Origin: Mucilaginibacter pankratovii
Lineage (GTDB): Bacteria > Bacteroidota > Bacteroidia > Sphingobacteriales > Sphingobacteriaceae
Length of the DNA: 64,000 nt
Assembly (NCBI RefSeq): GCF_014773265.1
Contig: NZ_JACWMY010000003.1
Location: forward strand, 372,001-436,000
Direction: 5' to 3'
The position numbers were made by a program, and so were the translations under genes. The notes below the pieces were generated by a model. The model searched no databases. It had not been told where the DNA came from and worked only from the letters and a program-made list of their open reading frames with translations. This document shows positions 9,676-19,339 of this stretch, one piece after another; positions within the stretch are counted from its first letter, which is position 1, and each line of letters opens with the position of its first letter.

Positions 9676-10821
9676 CTACTTAATATCCATTGTTCTCAAC
9701 AACGGCCATTTGGCAACGAGTTTCTTAGCTAAGGTTTGAAAAGGAATCTCGATGGTTTTAAATACTACATAGCTTAGGGCGTACGCGAGGATAATAGACA
9801 ATACAATAATGGCTGCTGCGCTTCCCTGAAATTTTTGCCCGAACAGGGAGGAAAAGGATATTAATAAAGGCATGTGCAGCAGGTAAAAGCTGTACGAGGT
9901 ATCGCCCATAAAATTAAAAACCGGCTGTTGGAGGAAGTTGCCGGCCCTTACCCTGGCTAAAGCCATCATCATTACCAATGCACCGCCAATGGCGTTGGTG
10001 TAATCGCGCCAAAAATAAGCGAAGGGGTGGGCGCTATCTCCCCAGGGCGTATAAAATTCAAAACTGATATTATAGCAGAACATCGCCAGCAACAGCAACG
10101 CAAAAACCCAGGCGGTATTTAAAGCTTTAATAGCCTTTGTTAATGGTTCTTTATACTTTGCGCAAAGCACGCCAATATAAAACACGCCCAAAAAGCCATT
10201 GGTGTGGTTATAAATAAGTGCCAGCACCAGCAAAAAGAAAAGGAGATTAAACAACAGGTTGCCACGCGATACAATGATGATGAAGAATGGCAGCAGCAGC
10301 GACATTTTCATCTCAACTACCAAACTCCATATCACCGGGTCTATCATATCGGCATCAAAGTTGGGGCCTATCAATAAAAATGTTTTTACTATTTCCTGCC
10401 GGTGTACTGCATCCCATGGCCAGCCCCAAAAGCCAGTCATCCAGCCGGAGAACCCAGCGTTGCCTCCCGGTTGAAACACATAGGTTTTTAAAATAATGGC
10501 AAGCACTATGGCCAGCAAATAGGCGGGGTAGATCCTGAAAACTCTTTTAATATAAAATTCGGTTAGTTTTAAAGGGCGGTTACTATTGATAAAAGGAAGG
10601 CTCAATACAAAACCGCTCAATACAAAAAAGAACATCACCGCAGCCCGCCCGTTTAATAATATACCCAGCGGACTTTGTTTTATGGGCTCTACCCAGGTCC
10701 CGGCCCGGCTCAGCATTAAAAAGCAATGCGATATAAAAACGCATAGGGCGGCTAATCCACGCAGGCTATCTAATTGCTTGTAACGGGTGGGTTTTGGTGT
10801 GATGGCGGCTGGGCTTTGCAT
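9676..10821 (-). CDS. Acyltransferase-3 family membrane protein (OafA/YrhL-like)
   Basis: A 381-residue integral membrane protein with about ten hydrophobic segments. The N-terminal YKQLDSLRGLAALCVFISHCF is the usual start of the acyltransferase-3 family, with the conserved R-G and a catalytic-type His in the first helix region; RAAVMFFFVLSGFVLS follows. Family members transfer acetyl or other acyl groups onto cell-surface sugars such as O-antigen, exopolysaccharide or peptidoglycan. No glycan-synthesis genes are adjacent, so the acceptor cannot be told. Convergent with the M14 peptidase gene. Confidence 0.9.
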   Translation of the reverse strand: MQSPAAITPKPTRYKQLDSLRGLAALCVFISHCFLMLSRAGTWVEPIKQSPLGILLNGRAAVMFFFVLSGFVLSLPFINSNRPLKLTEFYIKRVFRIYPAYLLAIVLAIILKTYVFQPGGNAGFSGWMTGFWGWPWDAVHRQEIVKTFLLIGPNFDADMIDPVIWSLVVEMKMSLLLPFFIIIVSRGNLLFNLLFFLLVLALIYNHTNGFLGVFYIGVLCAKYKEPLTKAIKALNTAWVFALLLLAMFCYNISFEFYTPWGDSAHPFAYFWRDYTNAIGGALVMMMALARVRAGNFLQQPVFNFMGDTSYSFYLLHMPLLISFSSLFGQKFQGSAAAIIVLSIILAYALSYVVFKTIEIPFQTLAKKLVAKWPLLRTMDIK

Positions 10822-10880
10822 TCAATTTTTTTATGGATGCAATATACAAATCAATCATAAAGCGGCGAAGAAACCCACCT

Positions 10881-10960
10881 TGTCATCTAACGAGCGGTCG
10901 GGGCGAGAAGATTTCTCTTTCGCCCCGCACTCATCCCTTCCGCCGCTCATCGAAATGACA
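10881..10960. repeat. 80-bp imperfect palindromic element
   Basis: TGTCAT...GAGCGG at the left and CCGCTCATCGAAATGACA at the right are inverted, with an inner GGGGCGAGAAG / CTCTTTCGCCCC pair. It lies in the 205-bp gap between two minus-strand genes. Together with 2646-2756 and 6779-6911 it suggests several families of small palindromic repeats. Confidence 0.6.
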
Positions 10961-11026
10961 TCGTTTTTTAATGCGGCTGCCAACCCGCTAATCAAATGTT
11001 CCCCTTTAGGGGGTTATGGCTTTATT

Positions 11027-13486
11027 TTAATTCCCGCTTTTCACACGGTTCTTTTCGTCGTCGGCACCGGTTTGGTGTTGGCGTGCTTTTATTTTGCTGT
11101 TACCAAAGTTGTAAGTAAAGGTAAGGCGGGCAACGCGGGTATCATTCTTTTGCCTTACATCAAGGTTTACGTTTTGGTAGCGGCTGCTTACGTTGTTTCT
11201 GCGGGTGTTAAATATATCGCTCACGGCAAATTTCAGGTTCATTTTTTTGTTGTAGAACGAGTGGCTCACGCCGGCATCTACCGAGTATTGCGGTTTGATA
11301 TTAAAGATACCGAAGGCCAGGGCCGATGTGTAATTGCCGGATAGTTCTGCTTTGTAGCCTTTGGCAACCAAAAATGTTTGTGTTGTTCTGATCACATAGG
11401 TTGCCTTGCCAGAATTTAAGGTAGCGCCCAACAGCGAATCGGATTTAAACTGCTGGTAAAAGCCGGTAAAGTTTATGTTACCTGTCCACCATTTGGCTAT
11501 GGTATAGGGCGAGTTAATGTTGATGTTGTAGGAGTTTTGCCTGTTAAGGTTTAAATTGGTTTGATAGGTTGCCTTAGTTAAGGTATCGGTTAATATAATT
11601 TGCGTGCTTACATCGTTTGTTTGGCTGTAACCAAGCGTTACGTTAATGGTTTTATTATAGGTATAGCTCAATTCGTATGAGTTGGTGTATTGCGGTTTCA
11701 GGAAAGGGTTACCCTGCTCGTAGGTATACTGATCCAGGTAAAAACGGAAAGGGTTTAGCTGGTCGTAACCCGGGCGGTCTATACGGCGGCTGTAATTAAG
11801 CCCCACTTCGTGCTTGTCCGAAAACGAGTGATTAACAAACACACTTGGGAAGAAATCCAGGTAGTTGCGTTTTACCACCTGGTTTTTGGTTACCAAATCG
11901 CCCATTGATGAAGTGCGCTCGGCACGTAAGCCGGCCTGTACCGATGTTTTAGCCCAGGTTTTGCTTAAATTTATGTAAGCCGCGCTTATTTTTTCGTCGT
12001 AAACAAACCTGTTGGTGCGGCTGGTATCATTAATAAAAGTGCTGCCGCTGTTTATTTGCGCCTGCAGATCGTTATCAGTTTTTACCGAGCTGAACTTAAC
12101 GCCGGTCTCAAACTTTACGCTTTTTGTTATCGGCAGGGTATAATCTGCCTTTTGAGTATATATAGTTATAGTGGAAGGTGTTTGGTTGCGAATGAATAGC
12201 GGCGACATTTGCGAGGCCCCTGCCTGGGTAAAGAAATAAGTATCGTACTGCGCGGTAGAATTGTTATGGAAAATGGAGTAATCAAGGTCCACGCTCAACT
12301 GCTGCCCGTTGGTATCTATCTCCAGCTTGTCGTTCAGGTTTGCTGCAAAGTTGCGGTAGGTTTGCTTAATGTTTGATGTTGTGGTTTGGTACGAATCGTT
12401 AGCAGCTGGCGTAAGGCCCAGGTTGGTTACCGATCTGTTGGGATTGTTGTATTCATTTGTGTAATCGCCATTGATGACAAAACCAAGGGTGTTTTTTGAT
12501 GAGGTGTTATAGTCGGCACCAAAACGGTAGTTATTGTAGTGCACCTGCGAACGCAGTTCGGTGCGTTGTTTAAAGTAGGTGCTGGTGGCCGCGCTGTCTA
12601 CCACCCGGTCGATATTTAAGATGTTTAGCCTGTTGGCATCGCCGCGGCTGATGGTTCCAAAAAGGTTAAGGTTGCCCTGTTTGTGGTTGATGGTAAGGCT
12701 GGTGTTATCTCTGAATCGTGCGCCCTGCACCACCCCCAGGCTAAGATTACCGTTGGTGCCGCTTTGCTTATTCTTTTTTAATTTAATGTTGATGATACCC
12801 GAGTTACCCGATGCATCGTACTTGGCAGATGGATTGGTGATGATCTCGATGGATTGTATAGTAGAGGCATCCATCGATTTGAGCATAATGGTAAGCTGCG
12901 CTGCCGACATGTAGGTGAGCTTATCGTTTATCATTACGGTAACGCCCTGTTTGCCTTTCAGGCTGATGTTGTCATCTTTATCAATGGTAACGCCGGGTGC
13001 ACGTTCTAAAACCTCGAGAGCGGAATTGCCGGCGGCTAAAACGCTGTTCTCAATGTTCATCACGGTGCGGTCGGCCTTGCGCTCAATTAGCGGCCTCGAC
13101 GATATAATGTTAACCGTTTGCAGGCTTTTGCTGCCCGGCTGCATTTTTATGGCCGGTACGCTTACTGTTGGCTGTTCGCCACTAACCGTTACGGGCTGGC
13201 TCACTGTTTTTTGGTAGCCAACGGTTGTTGCCGATACCAGGTAACTGCCTGCGGGTACTTTATCAAACACATAAGTGCCGGCATCTGTAGTTAGGGTGCC
13301 TTTCACTACCGATGAATCTTTTGCGCGCAGCAGGGTAACGGTTGCAAAATCCATCGGCTTGCCCTGCTCGTTAAGCAAGGAGCCTGCAATGCTTGCGGTT
13401 TGCGGTGTGTTTTTGGGCTGTGCATTTGCTGCGCCTGCGATAAATACAAAGAGTATAATATATATATAGTGGATGATAGTTTTCAT
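11027..13486 (-). CDS. TonB-dependent receptor, outer-membrane beta-barrel family
   Basis: An 819-residue outer-membrane protein. A signal peptide ends near residue 22 (AANAQ). Residues about 30-110 form a carboxypeptidase-regulatory-like beta-sandwich (SIAGSLLNEQGKPMDFATV). A plug domain follows with NIENSVLAAGNSALEVLERAPGV and IEIITNPSAKYDASG, then a long beta-barrel region typical of the OMP_b-brl_3 type, rich in Asn, Thr and Tyr. These receptors differ from SusC in lacking a partner lipoprotein; ligands are often unknown siderophores, peptides or glycans. No SusD gene is next to it and no regulator is obvious. Followed by a spacer with a palindromic repeat. Confidence 0.9.
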   Translation of the reverse strand: MKTIIHYIYIILFVFIAGAANAQPKNTPQTASIAGSLLNEQGKPMDFATVTLLRAKDSSVVKGTLTTDAGTYVFDKVPAGSYLVSATTVGYQKTVSQPVTVSGEQPTVSVPAIKMQPGSKSLQTVNIISSRPLIERKADRTVMNIENSVLAAGNSALEVLERAPGVTIDKDDNISLKGKQGVTVMINDKLTYMSAAQLTIMLKSMDASTIQSIEIITNPSAKYDASGNSGIINIKLKKNKQSGTNGNLSLGVVQGARFRDNTSLTINHKQGNLNLFGTISRGDANRLNILNIDRVVDSAATSTYFKQRTELRSQVHYNNYRFGADYNTSSKNTLGFVINGDYTNEYNNPNRSVTNLGLTPAANDSYQTTTSNIKQTYRNFAANLNDKLEIDTNGQQLSVDLDYSIFHNNSTAQYDTYFFTQAGASQMSPLFIRNQTPSTITIYTQKADYTLPITKSVKFETGVKFSSVKTDNDLQAQINSGSTFINDTSRTNRFVYDEKISAAYINLSKTWAKTSVQAGLRAERTSSMGDLVTKNQVVKRNYLDFFPSVFVNHSFSDKHEVGLNYSRRIDRPGYDQLNPFRFYLDQYTYEQGNPFLKPQYTNSYELSYTYNKTINVTLGYSQTNDVSTQIILTDTLTKATYQTNLNLNRQNSYNININSPYTIAKWWTGNINFTGFYQQFKSDSLLGATLNSGKATYVIRTTQTFLVAKGYKAELSGNYTSALAFGIFNIKPQYSVDAGVSHSFYNKKMNLKFAVSDIFNTRRNNVSSRYQNVNLDVRQKNDTRVARLTFTYNFGNSKIKARQHQTGADDEKNRVKSGN

Positions 13487-13715
13487 GGTTTAGAAAAAAT
13501 TGGGCAATAAAATGCCAGGGAAGGGTACCCTCCATTTTTTTGCGTTAGTAAGTAAAAGTGTTTTAGTAGTGTGCTATCAAATAATAGCCGGTGTTAGGGT
13601 GGAGTTTATATGATGGGTGTTCTGCATAGTTGTTGTTTTAAATTTTGCCGCTAACATTAACAGCAAGGTGTTTTTGTTTATAGTAAGATGCAAGAACAGG
13701 GGCCAAGGTTACATA

Positions 13716-13931
13716 CTATTTTAATTTTTTTAGCGCGGGCAGTAGTACGTCTGCCAATTCGGGGTATAAATACGGGAGGAGATCTGCGGGCTTTTTCCAC
13801 TGAAGATTAGCTACTTGCGCAGCGGTTTTTACGGACATGGCTGTTGCTATTTGCAGGCTTTTTAAGTTGCAAAAAGGTAATATAAGCCCGCTGAATATCA
13901 GCAGGCCTATATACTTTATAATGAGTTTCAT
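13716..13931 (-). CDS. Small hypothetical protein in the pspC operon
   Basis: A 71-residue protein with one N-terminal hydrophobic segment (residues 5-23, IKYIGLLIFSGLILPF) and a Cys at 21 that is not a clear lipobox. The rest is a short amphipathic region (LQWKKPADLLPYLYPELADVL). Its ATG shares one base with the stop of the PspC-domain gene (TAATG), which argues for translational coupling and a real gene. I do not recognise the family. It may be a membrane-anchored accessory of the PspC protein. Confidence 0.6.
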   Translation of the reverse strand: MKLIIKYIGLLIFSGLILPFCNLKSLQIATAMSVKTAAQVANLQWKKPADLLPYLYPELADVLLPALKKLK

Positions 13932-15583
13932 TATTCTCCGATTTGTGTGCTATCGGCTGGGATAGCTACTTTTTTGGGTTGGGGAAGCACAAGGGTATCT
14001 ATCTTACATTGCAAACCGTTTTCGGTCATGATGAATTTGGCAGATGTAGCGGCTTCTTGCTTGTTGTCGTTTTTACAATCGTACACACTGATACCCCTTA
14101 CAAACCTGTCGAGGTTTTGATCGATAACCAGTTTATAGTTCATCGGTACTTTTAAAGTTAGATGCAGCTCCTGTGCGCGCCAGAATTTATCTTCCTGTTT
14201 CTCCATCCGGCGATTGAATTTTAACACATTACCCACTTGCTGAAACTGGTAACTGATGCCCCGCGCGTTGGATAAGGCGTCCTCGTAATCGCGGCCACGT
14301 GCGCTGAACGATTCCACCAGCACCGGTTGCGATACATCACTTTTTTCGATGTAGATATCGATGTTCTTGTTCGGCATATCCATGTTGTTATCATCATCGT
14401 CATCTAATATAATGCGGCCATCGAATTTGTCTTTTATTTGCAGGCGCACGCTATCCTCGCGGCTCAGGAATTTGATGTCGTTTAGTTTTAAATAATAGGT
14501 GCTGTCGGCCTGTGGTTTAATATTGATGCTTTGGCTAAAGCTGGCACCTTCCCTGAAATTTGCACCGGCCTTGGCGGTATAGTATATAACTATACTAATG
14601 GCTACTACCCAAACCATTAACAATGCCGAGCCTGTAGTGCGGCCAATGGTGCTGCTTTTAAATACAGCATTAATAATAACCAGTATAATGGCCAGCAGCG
14701 GCATGGCAAGGGTAAGAAACCCGCACACCAAAAACATGGTGTTTGCCTCCTGATTGACGATGTTGAATGGGAACACATGTGTTAGGGTGGTGTTGCCGTA
14801 CACGGTGAACATTACTATAGTAATTACGAGCCCTATCATGGCGGCAAAGCAAGCCAGCAAAATAGCGATGGCGACAAGCTTAAATATCAGTTTTGACGCC
14901 CCGGTAATAAAGTTGCCGAAATGCCCAAAGATATCGCCGGCAAAATCGCGGGTTTTGTAGGCAAGTGGTTTGGCTTCGTGTCTCAGGGTGTTGAGGTTGC
15001 CTTTTACAGTGCTAAGTTCCTCTTCAAAATTCAGCTTAAAACCATGCAGATCCAGCTTTTGGCCTTTCATGGCCATGCGGTCGGCGCGGGTAACGGCTTT
15101 TGGCACTACTATCCATAGTATGATATACAAAAGGAAACCGATACCCCCACCTGCGCAAAGCAGTAAAAAGCCAAGCCTTACCCAAATAGCATTGATATCG
15201 AAGTAGTTTGAAATACCCGCGGCAACGCCGCCTACCAGGTGGTCATCCGCATCGCGGAAGAGCCTGCGGTTTTCGGTGGTGTAGGTGTAGGTTTGGCCGG
15301 GTCTTTCGCCGTTTTCTTCGGCCTCAAAATCCTCTACCGAACCCATTTGGCCAACCACGGCATTTACATCCTGCGCAACAACAACCTGTTTGCCTTCGCG
15401 GGTTAAAATTTCGGTGAACATTTCTGCTATGCGGTTCTCAATGTCTGTAGTGATCTCCAGGCTGTCGGCCGAGTTCATAAAATGACGCGTTACAGCGGTC
15501 ATGTACGTTTTTAATATCTCGTAGGCATCCTCTTCTATGTGGAAAACGGTGCCGTTTATATTGATGATGATAGTCTTATTCAT
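13931..15583 (-). CDS. PspC-domain membrane protein
   Basis: A 550-residue protein. The first ~90 residues are cytoplasmic-type (NKTIIININGTVFHIEEDAYEIL) and typical of Bacteroidota PspC proteins. The PspC domain spans about 105-165 (RRLFRDADDHLVGGVAAGI, then a hydrophobic helix ending in LWIVVPKA). At least four more membrane segments follow between about 225 and 340, and the C-terminal ~200 residues form a soluble beta-rich domain. PspC proteins take part in envelope-stress responses. The gene follows padR by a short gap on the same strand, so padR-pspC-orf71 looks like one autoregulated operon. Confidence 0.88.
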   Translation of the reverse strand: MNKTIIININGTVFHIEEDAYEILKTYMTAVTRHFMNSADSLEITTDIENRIAEMFTEILTREGKQVVVAQDVNAVVGQMGSVEDFEAEENGERPGQTYTYTTENRRLFRDADDHLVGGVAAGISNYFDINAIWVRLGFLLLCAGGGIGFLLYIILWIVVPKAVTRADRMAMKGQKLDLHGFKLNFEEELSTVKGNLNTLRHEAKPLAYKTRDFAGDIFGHFGNFITGASKLIFKLVAIAILLACFAAMIGLVITIVMFTVYGNTTLTHVFPFNIVNQEANTMFLVCGFLTLAMPLLAIILVIINAVFKSSTIGRTTGSALLMVWVVAISIVIYYTAKAGANFREGASFSQSINIKPQADSTYYLKLNDIKFLSREDSVRLQIKDKFDGRIILDDDDDNNMDMPNKNIDIYIEKSDVSQPVLVESFSARGRDYEDALSNARGISYQFQQVGNVLKFNRRMEKQEDKFWRAQELHLTLKVPMNYKLVIDQNLDRFVRGISVYDCKNDNKQEAATSAKFIMTENGLQCKIDTLVLPQPKKVAIPADSTQIGE

Positions 15584-15607
15584 GATGATGGTGATAGTTA
15601 AGGGTAA

Positions 15608-15943
15608 TTAATTGTTTCTGTCGCCAATTGCGGTTTGCACGGCAAAAAGCAGTTCCTTCCATGTGGTATCCAGCTGCTCTAAAACCTTACGGCCCTCATC
15701 GCTAAGCACATAGTACTTGCGCGGCGGGCCCGAGGTAGATTCTACCCAGTTGTAGGCCAGCAGGCCATTGTTCTTCAATCGGGTTAACAGCGGGTATAGG
15801 GTACCCTCAACAACAAGCAACCGGGCTTTTTTTAGTTCAGCAATTATGTCTGAAGCATAAATTTCGCCCTTTGCTATTATGGAAAGTATGCAATACTCCA
15901 GTATGCCTTTCCTCATTTGGGTTTGTGTGTTTTCAACAATCAT
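15608..15943 (-). CDS. PadR-family transcriptional regulator
   Basis: A 111-residue winged-helix repressor. From the ATG at 15943 the protein begins MIVENTQTQMRKGILEYC, the standard PadR N-terminus; the winged helix covers residues 10-85 (EGTLYPLLTRLKNNGLL recognition helix, SGPPRKYYVLSDEG wing), then a short dimerisation helix. An in-frame codon further upstream (15979) would add 12 atypical residues and cover the operator, so I reject it. Small PadR genes paired with pspC are common in this phylum and usually control the downstream membrane protein. The 18-bp palindrome upstream fits autoregulation. Confidence 0.92.
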   Translation of the reverse strand: MIVENTQTQMRKGILEYCILSIIAKGEIYASDIIAELKKARLLVVEGTLYPLLTRLKNNGLLAYNWVESTSGPPRKYYVLSDEGRKVLEQLDTTWKELLFAVQTAIGDRNN

Positions 15944-15984
15944 AATGCAAAGATATATGTTTAAGAATGTATTATGCAATACAT
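15944..15984 (-). promoter_or_regulatory. PadR operator and promoter
   Basis: The palindrome ATGTATT-ATGC-AATACAT at 15967-15984 has the ATGT-N10-ACAT layout known for PadR operators. On the minus strand a TATCTTTG box (the Bacteroidota TAnnTTTG -7 element) lies a few bases before the start codon, and a TTG about 21 bases further up falls inside the palindrome. Repressor binding would thus block the -33 region. The short distance to ATG suggests a very short leader. Confidence 0.65.
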
Positions 15985-16127
15985 AGTACTATAATTATTA
16001 CTTTTTTTTAAATTTTTAACTTATTTTAACAAAACGGGTGTTTTTTTTAGAATTAATTTGATTTATTGATAGCGTAACACTACTTTTATGATTAATTAAC
16101 TATTAACTGATCTTATTATTAACAAAC

Positions 16128-19100
16128 ATGAAAAAACTTCTACTAGTAAGTTTGTGTTTCCTGATGTTATGCGTGACACAGGTATTTGCACAAAATCGTA
16201 CAGTATCCGGTACGGTTGTGGCCAAAGATGATGGTCTTCCCGTTCCTGGAGCAACGGTGAAAGTAAAAGGTACCACAATTGGTACCCAAACTACTACAAC
16301 CGGAAAGTACACCTTGTCGGTTCCTGCCGGCGCAACCCTTGTGGTATCTTTTGTGAGCTACAAAACACAAGAGGTTAAGGTTGGCGCAAGCGACGTGATC
16401 AACGTAACGCTTGAGTCTTCTTTCACCGAAATTGGCGAGGTTGTTGTAACCGGTGCCTTAGGTGTTAAGCGTGCCGCTAAAGAGTTGGGTTACGCTACTA
16501 CCCGTGTAAGCGGTAAAGAAATCAACCAAACCAATGTTACCAACTTTGCAAACGGTTTAACAGCTAAGGTAGCTGGTTTGGCCGTACAAACTGTTGATAA
16601 CAGTATCGATCCGCGTCTGCGTATTACGCTACGTGGTAACCGTTCATTATCGGGTAACAACACTGCGCTAATCGTATTAGATGGTGTGCCTATCCCGGGC
16701 GGTTCTATTTCGTCCATCAATCCTGATGACATTGCTGAAACTCAGATCCTGAAAGGTGCCGGTGCTGCCGCTATCTACGGTTCGGAAGCATCAAACGGTG
16801 CGATCATCATCACCACCAAACGCGGTACAGGCGATGGTAAACCGGTTATCACTTATGGTAACTCCTTCCAGTTTAAAACTGTGGGTTTCTTCCCCGAGTT
16901 GCAACGTAATTACGGCCCTTACGGTGGTGAAGGCGCTCCTTATGTAGATCCCATTACTGGCTTCTCCCGTTACACCGAATACGAAAACCAGTTATACGGA
17001 CCTGCATTTGATGGCAGCGAAGTTCAGGTTGGTTACCCTGCAGGCGGCCCTAACGGACCAGTATTGAAAGTGAAATACAGCGCTTTAGAGCAAAACCCTA
17101 TCACTTCTTTCTTTAACAGGGGTATCGTTGAGCAAAATCAGGTTGCGTTTCAACAGGGCGATGCTAAAAACTCATTTTATTTTTCAGCACAAAACGTAAT
17201 TGATAAAGGCGTTGTTCCAAAAGACAAAAACACCCGTACATCTGTAAGCGTTAGGGGTGCGCGTACTTTTGGCATATTTAAAGTGGATTATTCTGCTTCT
17301 TACACCCGTACCAGCATCAGTACTTACGGTGTAGGTTACAACGGTGCGTTACTTTACACTACCGTTTTACAATGGCCGGCCTTTTTGGATATCAAACAAT
17401 TCCAAAATTCAACTACCGGAACATTCTCTAACCCAAGCGATTTTTATGATGCGTATGCGATCAATCCCTACTGGATTACCGATAACGCACGCAGCAACAG
17501 GCAAAAAGATGTGTTCTTGTCTAACTTGAAAATGACTTTGTCGCCAACCAAATGGTTAGATGTGCAATACAACGTTTCTCAAAACTTTGGTAACTACCAA
17601 CAGCGTAATACAGCTGCACAGGTTGCCTTTAGCGAGTACTCTGTAAATGATCCTTTTTCTGCAGGTAGTGTACAAGGTAGCTTTTTAAATACCCGCCTTC
17701 GTCCCGGCCAGGTGTTTGATGTAAGCGTTTTTGGTGATGGATCAGGTGATGGTGATGGTTATGCAAGGTTACAGGGCGATGCAACTGCTAACTTACACTA
17801 CACGTTTTTTAAAGACTTTAAAACCAGTTTATTGTTAGGTAACACTATTTACCAACGTGGTATAAGCAGTATTTCTGCAGGTAGCAATAATCTTTTAATT
17901 GAAGGTTTCTACAATATCAACACTATATCTGGTTTTGCAGGCGCCGGAACGGGTTATGCTAAAATACGTCAGATAGCTTATTTTGCAGATTTGAATATTG
18001 GCTACAAAGATTACTTATTTTTAGAGGGAACTTTACGTAACGATAACGATTCTCGTTTACCTAAGGTTAACCGCTCTTTCTGGTATCCATCAGGTAAAAT
18101 TTCATTTGTTCCTACAGAGGCTATCTCTTTCTTAAAAGGAAGCAAAGTATTAAACTATGCTAAGGTTTATTTATCGTTGAGCCGTGTGGGTAACATTTCT
18201 GTTGGTCCATATAACATTTTCAACACTGTTGGTGTAACCGGTGGTTTCCCTTACGGTTCATTAGGCGGTTTAAGCTTAGGTACACGTAATTACAGCCCTA
18301 ATCTGAAACCAGAAATTATATCTGAAATTGAAACAGGTACTGAGCTTTCATTCTTTGACAGCCGCTTAAACATTAAAGCTACCTATTACAAACAAAATAG
18401 TAAAAACCAAACGCTTACAATTAATACTTCAGGCTCAACAGGTTTCAACTCTTCTGTAATTAACGCAGGTGAAATTCAATCAAGCGGCGAAGAGTTTGAA
18501 GCAAGAGGCTTTATATTTCAGGCACCAAAAGGTGGTTTTAGCTGGGAGTTAGGTGCTAACTTCTCCATCAACGATTCAAAGGTAATATCATTGATCCCAG
18601 GTATCAACCAACTTGATTTGGGTTCTGGTATAACTGCAGTTGTTGGTCAGCCATTCCCGGTTTACAAAGGTACCGACATGAACCGCGACCCTAACGGTAA
18701 CGTAATTGTAAGCGCTACCACTGGCTTACCTTCGTTGAACCCAACACAAGTAAACTTTGGCCGTACTACTCCTAAGCATATTTTAGGTATTACCAACACC
18801 TTCGGTTACAAATTTGTAAGCCTTGGTGCAACAGCAGAATACCGTGGTGGTAACATCATTTACAACTCTATCGGTAGCACACTTAACTTTGCCGGTTCGT
18901 CATTAATAACCACGCTTGCCGGTCGTCAACGTTTTGTTTACCCGGGTTCTGTTATCAATACCGGTACAGCCGCTGCACCGGTTTATACACCAAACACCAA
19001 CGTAACCGTTGCTGACGGTAACTACGGTTTCTGGCAAAGCTCTGCGTACAACACTACTAACCAGCCACGTGTATCAAGTGCTGCTTTCTGGAAATTACGC

Positions 19101-19328
19101 GAGATCAACCTCAACTTTAACTTAACTCAATTTGTTAAAAATACCCGTTACATTAAAGGCTTAAACCTTTCATTTACCGGCAGGAACTTGTTCTTGTGGA
19201 AACCAAAAAACAACCCATGGAGCGATCCTGAGTTTAGCGATACAGCAGGTAACGCAGTGGGTGTAACAAGTGCAAACCAGGTTCCGGGCCAGAGAATTTA
19301 TGGTGCCGATCTTAAAGTAACATTTTAA
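16128..19328 (+). CDS. SusC/RagA-family TonB-linked outer-membrane transporter
   Basis: A 1066-residue outer-membrane importer. After a signal peptide (end near VFAQ, residue 22) comes a carboxypeptidase-regulatory-like domain (VSGTVVAKDDGLPVPGATV), the SusC box (GEVVVTGALGVKRAAKELGY), the plug domain (RGNRSLSGNNTALIVLDGVP, GAGAAAIYGSEASNGAIIIT) and a long barrel ending in an aromatic Phe. SusC proteins pull in bulky ligands with energy from TonB, with the SusD lipoprotein as lid. The partner susD starts 12 bases downstream, then a DUF1735 lipoprotein gene. No enzyme gene or sigma/anti-sigma pair flanks the trio, so the substrate is unclear; peptides or protein-derived ligands are possible. 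Confidence 0.96.
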   Translation: MKKLLLVSLCFLMLCVTQVFAQNRTVSGTVVAKDDGLPVPGATVKVKGTTIGTQTTTTGKYTLSVPAGATLVVSFVSYKTQEVKVGASDVINVTLESSFTEIGEVVVTGALGVKRAAKELGYATTRVSGKEINQTNVTNFANGLTAKVAGLAVQTVDNSIDPRLRITLRGNRSLSGNNTALIVLDGVPIPGGSISSINPDDIAETQILKGAGAAAIYGSEASNGAIIITTKRGTGDGKPVITYGNSFQFKTVGFFPELQRNYGPYGGEGAPYVDPITGFSRYTEYENQLYGPAFDGSEVQVGYPAGGPNGPVLKVKYSALEQNPITSFFNRGIVEQNQVAFQQGDAKNSFYFSAQNVIDKGVVPKDKNTRTSVSVRGARTFGIFKVDYSASYTRTSISTYGVGYNGALLYTTVLQWPAFLDIKQFQNSTTGTFSNPSDFYDAYAINPYWITDNARSNRQKDVFLSNLKMTLSPTKWLDVQYNVSQNFGNYQQRNTAAQVAFSEYSVNDPFSAGSVQGSFLNTRLRPGQVFDVSVFGDGSGDGDGYARLQGDATANLHYTFFKDFKTSLLLGNTIYQRGISSISAGSNNLLIEGFYNINTISGFAGAGTGYAKIRQIAYFADLNIGYKDYLFLEGTLRNDNDSRLPKVNRSFWYPSGKISFVPTEAISFLKGSKVLNYAKVYLSLSRVGNISVGPYNIFNTVGVTGGFPYGSLGGLSLGTRNYSPNLKPEIISEIETGTELSFFDSRLNIKATYYKQNSKNQTLTINTSGSTGFNSSVINAGEIQSSGEEFEARGFIFQAPKGGFSWELGANFSINDSKVISLIPGINQLDLGSGITAVVGQPFPVYKGTDMNRDPNGNVIVSATTGLPSLNPTQVNFGRTTPKHILGITNTFGYKFVSLGATAEYRGGNIIYNSIGSTLNFAGSSLITTLAGRQRFVYPGSVINTGTAAAPVYTPNTNVTVADGNYGFWQSSAYNTTNQPRVSSAAFWKLREINLNFNLTQFVKNTRYIKGLNLSFTGRNLFLWKPKNNPWSDPEFSDTAGNAVGVTSANQVPGQRIYGADLKVTF

Positions 19329-19339
19329 TTAATACGAAG

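Noticed and set aside
10787..11344. Plus-strand 185-codon ORF between the acyltransferase and the TonB receptor
   Set aside because: It overlaps the ends of two well-supported minus-strand genes and the palindromic repeat; composition is that of a shadow frame.
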